Assembly: GCA_964579305.1 (NCBI GenBank)
Contig: CAZOGY010000117.1
Location: forward strand, 1-11,222
Length of the DNA: 11,222 nt
Source of the DNA: JBCBWG01 sp964579305
GTDB lineage: Bacteria > Pseudomonadota > Alphaproteobacteria > Rhizobiales > Hyphomicrobiaceae
Direction: 5' to 3'
Positions 1-5,887 of the stretch are shown here, in pieces (position 1 is the stretch's first letter; every line of letters starts with the position of its first letter). Under the pieces are notes generated by a model. That model did not search any database, was not told where the DNA came from, and worked only from the letters and a program-made list of their open reading frames with translations. The translations under genes and the position numbers were made by a program.

Positions 1-360
1 GGCGACTCCGAGCTCGCGATTGGCCAATAAGGCGATTACCTCGTTGGCGTTCATGTTTGACTGCGTGCCGGAGCCTGTTTGCCAGACGACGAGCGGGAAA
101 TCATCGTCGAGTTTGCCCTCAATCACGTCATTGGCTGCCTGGACGATCGCTGCGCCGAGTTTCTCATCCAGCTTGCCAAGCGACATGTTGGTTTCGGCCG
201 CCGCCCGCTTGACGATGCCGAGCGCGCGCACGATCGCGGCCGGCTGCTTTTCCCAGCCGATCTTGAAGTTTCCAAGCGAGCGCTGGGCCTGCGCGCCCCA
301 GTATTTGTCGGCCGGCACTTCGATCGGGCCGAAGGTGTCGCTTTCGGTGCGCGTGGTCAT
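1..360 (-). CDS. fumC: Class II fumarate hydratase, N-terminal part (cut by window edge)
   Basis: Fumarase C interconverts fumarate and malate in the cytosolic TCA cycle. Reading the minus strand from the ATG at 360 gives 120 uninterrupted codons running off the window. Family hallmarks are visible: residues 6-23 (ESDTFGPIEVPADKYWGAQ region), RSLGNFKIG at 28-35, DDDFPLVVWQTGSGTQSNMN at 85-104 and NEVIA at 106-110. The GSGTQSNMN stretch belongs to the conserved substrate-binding region of the fumarase/aspartase superfamily. A GGGAGA ribosome-binding sequence lies just upstream of the ATG. After NEVIA the protein reads LLANREL, whereas E. coli FumC has NEVLANRA, so there are about three extra residues here; mycobacterial FumC also deviates at this place. 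The C-terminal catalytic parts are outside the window. Identity is secure; the gene is presumably intact beyond the edge. Confidence 0.95.
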   Translation of the reverse strand, partial: MTTRTESDTFGPIEVPADKYWGAQAQRSLGNFKIGWEKQPAAIVRALGIVKRAAAETNMSLGKLDEKLGAAIVQAANDVIEGKLDDDFPLVVWQTGSGTQSNMNANEVIALLANRELGVA

Positions 361-561
361 GGCTGTCTCCCGTGCTTCGTGCCGGACGTGTTGGCTTGGG
401 CCTAGCACGCGGCGCGGTTCGCCACCAATCCCGACTGTTGGCGTGGGCGGCCCGCCTGTCGAAGGCAACATCGCTGCTGCGCGTTTTGGCTGGCTTAACG
501 ACGGTCTCATCGTGTTGATCGGACCGGACGCGCCAACACCTGTGGGGCGTTGGGTCAACGC

Positions 562-1125
562 TCAATCGTCCCAGAGGACGCCGAGCTGGAAGGTGTGGAC
601 GTCGAATGGTGGAGCGGCGACTGCGTCATCGTCTTTGAACGTGGCAATGATCGTCCAGTTCTTGCCGTCGCGGGCTAGGACTTCGAGGGTGCGCGCTTCC
701 GGGTCAACGTACCAAAGGTGATTGACGGCGAATTCGGCATAAATGGCCAGCTTGTCGGTGCGGTCGATGGCCATGGTCGACGGCGACAGCACCTCACAAG
801 CCCAGTCCGGTGGGGTTTCGAAATAGGCTGTCTTGGGAAGACTGGGGAGCCGTTCGCGCCGCCAGCCGGCAATGTCCGGGACGACGACGTGTTCGCCGAG
901 GTGCAATTCGGGTTCATCAAGGATGACCCAGCCGCCGGGCCCTCCTCGGCCGCGTCCGAAAGGGCCAGTGATTTCGTAGCCGATCTCTGAAGACGCCTTC
1001 GCATGCCGCGGGTTCGGCCGCGGATGGGCGTGTAGCACGCCATAGAGGATCTGCCCGACCATGTTGGCGGGCAGTGCCTCGATGTCTGCGTAGGTTGCGG
1101 ACGTTGGTTGCGTTAAAGCCATCAT
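562..1125 (-). CDS. Uma2 family (DUF820) PD-(D/E)XK nuclease-like protein
   Basis: The predicted 187-residue protein has the layout of the Uma2/DUF820 family, which carries a restriction-endonuclease-like fold; the biological role of the family is unknown. Visible features are an N-terminal helix (TYADIEALPANMVGQILYG, residues 11-29), a central acidic strand ending in VVPDIAGW (D84), then CEVLSPST (E111) and a C-terminal block with Y129 and HLWYVDP (136-142). D84 and E111 are the expected metal-binding acids. I chose the ATG at 1125 because the frame also opens with a TTG at 1149 that would begin right at the upstream stop; a second ATG follows at 1122. The ribosome-binding site is weak (CCGGTGAA). 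It follows the NIPSNAP gene by about 25 bases in the same direction, so the two may be co-transcribed. Uma2 genes are usually abundant in cyanobacteria and sporadic elsewhere, so this may be an accessory insertion between fumC and sspB; that is inference. Confidence 0.8.
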   Translation of the reverse strand: MMALTQPTSATYADIEALPANMVGQILYGVLHAHPRPNPRHAKASSEIGYEITGPFGRGRGGPGGWVILDEPELHLGEHVVVPDIAGWRRERLPSLPKTAYFETPPDWACEVLSPSTMAIDRTDKLAIYAEFAVNHLWYVDPEARTLEVLARDGKNWTIIATFKDDDAVAAPPFDVHTFQLGVLWDD

Positions 1126-1149
1126 TTCACCGGTGCGGTCCCGCCCCAA

Positions 1150-1476
1150 CTACTGCACGCTGGAAAACGACGTTGGTGCGAGGAACTGGCTGGAGACGTT
1201 GGCGACGATGGGTTCTTCGGCTTCCGTCTCGGCGCGCTTTTGCTGCCACTCAGGGTCGGCCTGGAACGCCCCCCATTTCTGTTCGCGCTCGGCCATCGAC
1301 TGCCACTTGAGAAGGTAGATCAGTTGGTGGTTGCTTTCACCGACGACGGTGGTCCAGAAGCCGGCCTGTTCGATGCCGTGGCGCTCCCAAATTTTCAGCG
1401 TGATCGTGTTGAAGCGGTCGAGCAGGGCCGGAAGGCGGCCGGGGCAGCAGTCATAAATGCGCAGTTCATAGAGCAT
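1150..1476 (-). CDS. NIPSNAP family small protein
   Basis: The product is 108 residues. It opens MLYELRIYDCCPGRLPALLD and continues with an alternating strand-helix pattern (RFNTITLKIWERHGIEQAGFW; LIYLLKWQSMAEREQKWGAF; DPEWQQKRAE), typical of NIPSNAP domains, which have a dimeric ferredoxin-like alpha/beta barrel fold. Bacterial members have no settled function. The ATG at 1476 is preferred over the longer frame opening at 1545 because the homologous region begins exactly at MLYELRIY and the 23 upstream codons look random; a GAGG lies upstream of it. The stop lies about 25 bases before the Uma2 start. No membrane segments or signal peptide are seen. Family assignment rests on the N-terminal signature and size. 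Confidence 0.85.
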   Translation of the reverse strand: MLYELRIYDCCPGRLPALLDRFNTITLKIWERHGIEQAGFWTTVVGESNHQLIYLLKWQSMAEREQKWGAFQADPEWQQKRAETEAEEPIVANVSSQFLAPTSFSSVQ

Positions 1477-1563
1477 GGCGGGCCTCGAAATTTGGCGTGG
1501 CGGAACGTGCGCGCCCACCGGAGCCGAGGGCCGCGGCTGCGTCAAGCCGCCGTGAGACCGGGA

Positions 1564-2286
1564 TCATTTTTTGCGAAACGCATCCAAGCTAATCACCACG
1601 CCAGCTTGCGGTGCTGCATCGTCGTCGTCTTCGGAGGCTTGATCATCACGATCACCAGACGTGGTTTCAGCCTCTGTCTCACGACGGTCGTCGGCGGCCT
1701 CATCGCCAGGATTGTGCGCCTCATCGCCGCCTGCGTCATCGCCGACAGCGTCGTCGTCATGGTCCGCGGTGCTGGTCGCCAACTCGATCGGGCGTAACGG
1801 CGCTGGCGCGGATGGGACGGCCGCCAGTGGGCGCGGCGTCACCGGCATCAGGCCGCCGCCGCGTGGGGTTTCCGGCGCCTCGTCAGCGTGATCCGCGCTC
1901 ATGTCGCCGTCATGGTGGCCGGTTTGCTCGCCGCCGTTGAACTGGATGGCATACCGCACGCTTGGGTCAAAAAAGACGCGGATTGCGGCGAACGGCACGA
2001 TCAGGCGTTCCGGGACGCCGTCGAATGTCAGTTTGACCTCAAATTGCTCTTCGCCGACCGAGAGATCCCAGAAACGGTGCTGCAGCACGATCGTCATTTC
2101 ATGGGGATACTTGGCGCGCAGCCGCTCCGACAGGACGACGCCATCGGCCTGTGTGTCAAACGAGATGTAGAAGTGGTGCTCACCCGGCAGGCCGAACTGC
2201 TCCGTCTGACGTAGAACGCCTCGCAGAACTTGCCGCAAAGCCGCCTGCGTCAGAGCCTCATAATCGATGGTGCCTGCCGACGTCAT
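1564..2286 (-). CDS. sspB: SspB, ClpXP adaptor for ssrA-tagged proteins (alpha type)
   Basis: SspB binds the degradation tag that tmRNA adds to stalled polypeptides and tethers the cargo to ClpX for destruction by ClpXP in the cytoplasm. The 240-residue product has the SspB core at about residues 5-118 (LRGVLRQTEQFGLPGEHHFYISF; LSERLRAKYPHEMTIVLQHRFWDL; LTFDGVPERLIVPFAAIRVFFDPSVRYAIQF). A long Pro/Ala then Asp/Glu-rich linker follows at about 119-225, and the protein ends in AGVVISLDAFRKK, the conserved ClpX-docking tail of alphaproteobacterial SspB. The acidic linker is longer than I recall for the Caulobacter protein. The ATG at 2286 has a modest GGGA seven bases upstream. The gene lies downstream of the tmRNA gene ssrA on the same strand, about 330 bases away, so adaptor and tag source are neighbours. 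Confidence 0.96.
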   Translation of the reverse strand: MTSAGTIDYEALTQAALRQVLRGVLRQTEQFGLPGEHHFYISFDTQADGVVLSERLRAKYPHEMTIVLQHRFWDLSVGEEQFEVKLTFDGVPERLIVPFAAIRVFFDPSVRYAIQFNGGEQTGHHDGDMSADHADEAPETPRGGGLMPVTPRPLAAVPSAPAPLRPIELATSTADHDDDAVGDDAGGDEAHNPGDEAADDRRETEAETTSGDRDDQASEDDDDAAPQAGVVISLDAFRKK

Positions 2287-2617
2287 AGTAAATCCCGTCC
2301 GATCACGTTGGCACGGTCTGCGACAGACCCGCCACCCGCGTTTTGACTTTCACGACCGCCCGTCGGCATCTGCACCGTGTGTGCGTGATACCGTCAACCA
2401 AGCCCGTTGCCCACCGCTGAGCGCCTACCCGTCACCCGTTGCCGGAATTGCACGGTACGCGCCGGGCGCGATTGGTCAACTCTCTCAATTCTCTGCGCTG
2501 CGCAAGTGAGGCGGTTGCGCCAGCCTCGGGCCTGCGTCGGAATGTTCTGGAGCGACCGCGGCAGGAAGCCTCGCAACTGTGTGCCCGGTGGCGACTTTGG
2601 CGTGCTGACATGTTGGG
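2287..2617. other. Non-coding gap between ssrA and sspB
   Basis: No convincing gene lies here on either strand; the short open frames lack ribosome-binding sites and recognisable protein signatures. It must hold the sspB leader, and probably its promoter, because the ssrA transcript appears to end at the terminator around 2618-2653. Confidence 0.6.
2369..2397 (-). promoter_or_regulatory. Possible sspB promoter
   Basis: On the minus strand TTGACG (2397-2392) is followed after 17 bases by TGCAGA (2374-2369). The -35 box is good and the -10 box poor. It would give an sspB leader of about 80 bases. Weak evidence from sequence alone. Confidence 0.22.
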
Positions 2618-2653
2618 AAGAAAATGGAGGGCTTCTGTTGCCCGGTGCCCCCC
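2618..2653 (-). terminator. Intrinsic terminator of ssrA
   Basis: On the minus strand GGGGGGC (2653-2647) pairs with GCCCTCC (2632-2626), seven pairs including one G-U, around a 14-base loop. ATTTTCTT follows. The stem lies about 60 bases after the tag stop codon, where the tmRNA precursor should end. Part of the stem might instead belong to a tmRNA pseudoknot. Confidence 0.6.
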
Positions 2654-2710
2654 AAACCGCGCCTAGGCGTGCTACCGACTAGGACTTAGTTCGAACCTTT
2701 ACGGACCGCG

Positions 2711-2752
2711 TTACGCAGCCAGTGCAGGCTCAGCATAGTTGTTGTCATTGGC
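2711..2752 (-). other. tmRNA tag-peptide reading frame (ANDNNYAEPALAA)
   Basis: Thirteen codons from GCC at 2752 to a TAA at 2713-2711 encode ANDNNYAEPALAA. The alanine carried by the tmRNA itself comes before it. The AND start, the aromatic Tyr and the LAA end match known alphaproteobacterial tags. The end is the ClpX recognition signal, and the first half is the part bound by SspB. The resume codon is preceded by CATAGTT, resembling the conserved UAGUC-like upstream context. Confidence 0.93.
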
Positions 2753-2836
2753 AACTATGAGAGTGACCCGATAACGGCGGTATCATGCCGGGCAAAAGCG
2801 CGCTCTTTACACCCTCGTCGATCCTATTTCGCCCCC

Positions 2837-2873
2837 ATCAGCAGCCCGCGTTCACATGCGCTATGCGGGCTGG
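2837..2873 (-). other. Intervening spacer of permuted tmRNA
   Basis: These 37 bases separate the encoded CCA from the 5' end of the coding piece. They fold into a perfect 8-pair hairpin, CAGCCCGC with GCGGGCTG. In two-piece tmRNAs this internal segment is cut out during maturation; I expect the same here by analogy. Confidence 0.8.
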
Positions 2874-2961
2874 TGGTGGAGGCGCCGGGTACTGCCCCCG
2901 GGTCCGAATGGCTTATTCCAACGGCCATTTATTGCCATAGACGGCTCGCGCCGACCCCTCG

Positions 2962-2989
2962 AATATAGGGCGTGTTCGTGAACAAGCAA
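2962..2989 (-). promoter_or_regulatory. Promoter of ssrA
   Basis: Minus-strand TTGCTT (2989-2984) is separated by 16 bases from TATATT (2967-2962), a good housekeeping sigma pair. Transcription would begin near 2955, just before the GGGGTCGG that opens the acceptor piece. Confidence 0.6.
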
Positions 2990-2990
2990 A

Positions 2991-3012
2991 CACCGTCTCG
3001 CTTGCGACGGTG
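2991..3012 (-). terminator. Hairpin just upstream of the ssrA promoter, possible terminator
   Basis: Two perfectly complementary 7-base arms, CACCGTC and GACGGTG, flank an 8-base loop. On the minus strand TTTGCTTGTT follows, so it could stop transcripts coming from the channel gene before the ssrA promoter. Those T bases overlap the putative -35 box. Confidence 0.4.
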
Positions 3013-3086
3013 AAAAACTGGCTATGCGTTGGGTGCGCAAGCTCACTGCACCGCCATGCTATGGATGCGGTGAACGTCGATTGGAC

Positions 3087-3121
3087 CTAAAGCGTGCTGC
3101 ATGAAATGCGCCTCGCTTTAG
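3087..3121. repeat. Palindromic hairpin element CTAAAGCG...CGCTTTAG
   Basis: Eight-base perfect arms (3087-3094 and 3114-3121) enclose a second small stem GCAT-gaa-ATGC with symmetrical 4-base internal loops. It looks like a REP-type intergenic palindrome. The plus strand just beyond it, 3145-3165, holds another GC-rich inverted repeat (GGCCC/GGGCC) followed by GTTTT, which could terminate plus-strand transcripts. Confidence 0.5.
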
Positions 3122-3150
3122 CACTGTTGCGCTCACGGGCCGTTGGCCCT

Positions 3151-3249
3151 CCGCGAGGGCGGGCCGTTTTCGTGTCGATGTTTCGAACACGAACATCGAT
3201 GGCCCGGGCCGCTTTGCGGCCATGAGGCGTGAATCCGATTGGATGCGAC
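3151..3249 (-). repeat. 99-bp intergenic repeat, copy A
   Basis: Read on the minus strand, this stretch matches 11124-11222 on the plus strand over 99 bases without gaps and with about eight mismatches. It begins five bases after the stop codon of the ion-channel gene. Inside are the hairpin GGCCGC-AAA-GCGGCC and a longer one, TCGATGTT with AACATCGA around nine bases. The element contains no open frame of note. It is a dispersed repeat, perhaps acting as a transcript-end or stabilising structure. Confidence 0.9.
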
Positions 3250-3254
3250 ATGCG

Positions 3255-4019
3255 TTAGTAGTCGCGGCCTTCGTTGGGGATATTGAGCACACGGCCACAG
3301 TGCTTGCAGTGGACAGCGTCGCTGTCGTGGTGCTTGAGGCCGCAATCGGGACACGGAAATCGGACGGTCGCCGGACGGAAAATCGTCTGGACCAGGCGCA
3401 AGAACAGCGCCACGCCGAAAATCATAATCATTACGGACAGGATGCGGCCGGACGTGCCTTGCAGCGTGATGTCACCAAACCCGGTCGTCGTCAGCGCCGT
3501 GACCGTGAAGTACAGCGCATCCACGTAGCTTGTGATCTGCGGGTTCGTATTGACCTGCAGCACGTAAACAAGCGCGGTCATGATAAAAAGGAAGACACCA
3601 AGATTCAGCGCGCTTTGGATGACCTCCTCGTTACGCTCAAAAAATGGCCAGTCGCGGCGCAGGTCGGCCAGGACGCGATAGGATCGCAGCAGACGCAATG
3701 CCCGCATGACGCGCAGGAACAGGAAGTTTGACAGCAGCGTTGGCAGCAACAGCGTCACGATCACCACGATATCGACCCAGGTCACCACTTCCTTGAAGAG
3801 GTCGAGCGGTCGATCGCTGATCCAGAACCGGGCACCGAGATCGGCAGCGATGACAATGGCGAGCAGCCCATCGACGACGTAAATCCAGTAGTTGTCGTCG
3901 ACCATCGAGGACCCGATGAAGAAAATCACGGCCGCGATATCAAACAGGATCAGGCCGAAACGGAACGCGCGCGCCGTACCCGTGTGGCCCCTATACAAGC
4001 TGCGGACTGTATCGCGCAT
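3255..4019 (-). CDS. Voltage-gated-type potassium channel with C-terminal zinc ribbon
   Basis: This 254-residue inner-membrane protein has six predicted membrane segments: about 21-39, 45-65, 77-99, an S4 at 100-117, 134-156 and 191-213. The S4 has arginines at every third position (R103, R106, R109, R112, R115), the classic voltage-sensor pattern. The pore helix is followed by the selectivity filter TTTGFGDI (177-184), with GFG in place of the common GYG. This points to a K+ channel, probably tetrameric. After S6 comes a short zinc ribbon with C223-x2-C226 and C238-x2-C241. The ATG at 4019 is used; the segment before it contains no better start. It is transcribed divergently from the CPBP gene, with 213 bases between them. 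Function is inferred from motifs; no regulator of the gene is evident. Confidence 0.9.
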   Translation of the reverse strand: MRDTVRSLYRGHTGTARAFRFGLILFDIAAVIFFIGSSMVDDNYWIYVVDGLLAIVIAADLGARFWISDRPLDLFKEVVTWVDIVVIVTLLLPTLLSNFLFLRVMRALRLLRSYRVLADLRRDWPFFERNEEVIQSALNLGVFLFIMTALVYVLQVNTNPQITSYVDALYFTVTALTTTGFGDITLQGTSGRILSVMIMIFGVALFLRLVQTIFRPATVRFPCPDCGLKHHDSDAVHCKHCGRVLNIPNEGRDY

Positions 4020-4146
4020 GCGGGTCTCGCTGGTTGGACGGTTTCAAAGGTGATTGGGCTGGCTGGGGCGGCGGCGATTCTGAGCGATCGTGCGAGGTAT
4101 TTATCGCGGCGCGCACGAAAATGATATGCGACGCGCGCAGCGACTT

Positions 4147-4194
4147 GCACGACCGTGCGCACGATCACACGCACGATCTTGCGCAAGACAAGAT
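4147..4194. repeat. 12-bp tandem repeat between divergent genes
   Basis: Three contiguous 12-base units begin GCACGA: 4147-4158 (GCACGACCGTGC), 4159-4170 (GCACGATCACAC) and 4171-4182 (GCACGATCTTGC). A decayed fourth, GCAAGACAAGAT, is at 4183-4194. They lie between the channel and CPBP genes, ending about 38 bases before the CPBP start. They may be regulator sites or a simple replication-slippage product. Confidence 0.65.
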
Positions 4195-4232
4195 GTGGGA
4201 TCGCCTTCCAACGGTGGTATGGAGACGCGCAA

Positions 4233-4988
4233 GTGAGCAGTGACGCAATGGACCCCGGCGGCCAACCCGACGGCGTAACGCAAGGCAAGCGGGAGCGGAC
4301 CGTGCGCTGGGGCCGTGCTCTTATGGCGTTGATTACCGTCGGCACCATTCTGATTTCATCGCTGTTGATTGCGGTCGCCATCGTCGGCGCGGTCGGGCCA
4401 CTGCTCGGCGCCAACGATGCAATTTCGCAGGGCAATCTGGCGCTTGTCATTGTCCAGGTGCTCGTGTGTGCCGGTGTCGTCAGTGTCGCGAGTTTGCGCG
4501 GTTCGCTGTCGGAAGCGATGCTTTGGCGTGGACCGGCTGCGGGCACATACGCGGCAATCGCCTGGATCGCGGCCGTCATGGTCGTGGTCTTGGGCGGGTA
4601 CACCGTGGCTGTGTTCGTCTGGGCACCGGAGATCATCAAGAAGGATCTGTCCGTTTTCCTGCCCATGATCCAGTCGCCAACATGGTGGTTGGCCATTCTG
4701 GCCGTCGCGATTGGTGCGCCGGTTTCAGAAGAGCTTTTGTTTCGTGGATGGTTCCTGCGGGAGTTGCTTGCGAGCAATGTCGGCTTCGTGCCAGCGGCGC
4801 TGCTTGCCAACTTGATGTGGACAGCCTTGCACTATCAATATTCGCCGGTGGGCCTGTTTGAAGTGTTTCTGGCAGGCCTCCTGCTGTCCTGGGCGGTGTG
4901 GCGAACCGGCAGTGTGGTCGTCTCCATTGGGCTTCACGCCGCTTATAACTGCGTGGCGCTCGCGGTCATGTTTGCGGTTGCAACCTGA
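4233..4988 (+). CDS. CPBP (CAAX protease / bacteriocin-processing) family intramembrane protease
   Basis: The 251-residue product has several hydrophobic segments (about 31-58, 68-87, 105-131, 151-164, 183-199, 208-222, 228-250). It carries all three motifs of the CPBP family, which includes Rce1 glutamate-type intramembrane proteases: E166-E167-x3-R171 in SEELLFRG, W196-x3-H200, and H235-x3-N239. An active enzyme is therefore plausible. The substrate is unknown; bacteria have no CAAX-prenylated proteins, and members act in peptide processing or have no known role. I chose the GTG at 4233 because GGAG lies eight bases upstream (4221-4224) and the protein then starts with a short soluble tail before the first membrane segment. 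The open frame extends upstream to another GTG at 4155, but that part is made of the 12-bp repeat. thyA follows after 104 bases. Confidence 0.9.
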   Translation: MSSDAMDPGGQPDGVTQGKRERTVRWGRALMALITVGTILISSLLIAVAIVGAVGPLLGANDAISQGNLALVIVQVLVCAGVVSVASLRGSLSEAMLWRGPAAGTYAAIAWIAAVMVVVLGGYTVAVFVWAPEIIKKDLSVFLPMIQSPTWWLAILAVAIGAPVSEELLFRGWFLRELLASNVGFVPAALLANLMWTALHYQYSPVGLFEVFLAGLLLSWAVWRTGSVVVSIGLHAAYNCVALAVMFAVAT

Positions 4989-5092
4989 GCCAGCGCCATC
5001 CCCAAGGTGGATTGCGCATGGCGTGCACTGAGGCGTGGATGGGCGCGGCGCACGGATGTCGCGCAACCCTTGAATCGGATACCCGAGGGCAC

Positions 5093-5887
5093 ATGCAGCA
5101 ATATCTCGACCTCATGGCGCACGTGCTGGCCAACGGCACACGCAAGGATGACCGGACTGGCACGGGCACGCTCAGCGTCTTTGGCCATCAAATGCGATTT
5201 GACTTGGCGGATGGCTTTCCGCTTGTGACCACCAAGAAGCTGCACATCCGCTCGATCGTGCACGAACTCCTGTGGTTCCTGGCCGGCGACACCAACGTTG
5301 CCTACCTCAAGGAGAACGGCGTTTCGATCTGGGATGAATGGGCCGACGCGGACGGCGATCTGGGGCCTGTCTACGGTCGGCAATGGCGCAGTTGGGCAGC
5401 GCCGGACGGACGGACGATTGACCAGATTGCGCAAGTGATCGATTTGATCCGCAACGATCCGGATTCGCGCCGGATGATCGTGTCGGCCTGGAACCCCGCT
5501 GACTTGCCGGACATGGCGCTTGCCCCCTGTCACTGCTTGTTTCAGTTCTACGTGGCTGACGGGCGGTTGTCGTGTCAGCTCTATCAGCGCTCGGCCGATA
5601 TCTTCCTTGGCGTGCCGTTCAATATCGCAAGCTATGCGCTGCTCACGCATATGATGGCGCAGGCCACGGGGCTGAAACCGGGTCATTTCGTGCATACTTT
5701 CGGCGACGCGCATCTTTACGCCAACCACGTCGCGCAAGCCCGTGAGCAGCTCGCCCGGGATCCGCGCCCGTTGCCGCGGCTGGCCCTCAATCAAAGCGTT
5801 GCGGATCTGTTTGCTTTCACCTTTGAAGATATTGCCATCGAAGGCTACGACCCACATCCGCATATCAAAGCCCCGGTCGCGGTATGA
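5093..5887 (+). CDS. thyA: Thymidylate synthase
   Basis: ThyA methylates dUMP to dTMP using methylene-tetrahydrofolate and releases dihydrofolate. The 264-residue product has the same length as E. coli ThyA and the same residue numbering: catalytic C146 in LAPCHCLFQF, phosphate-binding R21 and R126-R127 (DSRRMIV), R166-S-A-D169, N177, and H207/Y209 in FGDAHLYANH. FPLVTTKKLH and YGRQWRSW are also present. The ATG at 5093 is preceded by GAGGG with short spacing (5085-5089). The frame stays open upstream, but those codons have no family match. The end overlaps folA by the four bases ATGA, so the two are translationally coupled and in one operon, which suits their shared folate cycle. Confidence 0.98.
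   Translation: MQQYLDLMAHVLANGTRKDDRTGTGTLSVFGHQMRFDLADGFPLVTTKKLHIRSIVHELLWFLAGDTNVAYLKENGVSIWDEWADADGDLGPVYGRQWRSWAAPDGRTIDQIAQVIDLIRNDPDSRRMIVSAWNPADLPDMALAPCHCLFQFYVADGRLSCQLYQRSADIFLGVPFNIASYALLTHMMAQATGLKPGHFVHTFGDAHLYANHVAQAREQLARDPRPLPRLALNQSVADLFAFTFEDIAIEGYDPHPHIKAPVAV

Larger units (their letters stand above)
2626..2955 (-). ncRNA. ssrA: tmRNA, circularly permuted two-piece form
   Basis: tmRNA rescues stalled ribosomes, acting first as an alanyl-tRNA and then as a template for a degradation tag. On the minus strand the acceptor piece comes first (about 2955-2874). It has a hairpin AATGGC/GCCATT, a T-arm-like stem CCGGG/CCCGG with a 7-base loop (2901-2885), the acceptor strand CGCCTCC (2884-2878), an unpaired A and an encoded CCA (2876-2874). 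A 37-base spacer follows, then the coding piece starting GGGGGCG (2836-2830). That heptamer pairs with CGCCTCC over seven pairs including one G-U. Next come AAATAGGATCGACG, a conserved tmRNA 5' region, and the tag frame at 2752-2711. The inverted order of the two halves is the known alphaproteobacterial arrangement. The exact ends are estimated from the promoter and terminator; the mature coding piece may end before 2626. Confidence 0.93.

Noticed and set aside
20..721. Long plus-strand open frame (233 codons) opposite fumC and the Uma2 gene
   Set aside because: It crosses two clearly real minus-strand genes, has no ribosome-binding site and no recognisable protein features.
562..1476. NIPSNAP and Uma2 pair as a toxin-antitoxin or defence module
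   Set aside because: Neither family is established as such, and tight spacing alone is not evidence.
2407..2682. 91-codon plus-strand frame in the ssrA-sspB gap
   Set aside because: It overlaps the tmRNA terminator antisense, has no ribosome-binding site and a random-looking product.
4147..4194. CRISPR-like array
   Set aside because: The units are 12 bases and contiguous, without spacers, and no cas genes are present.
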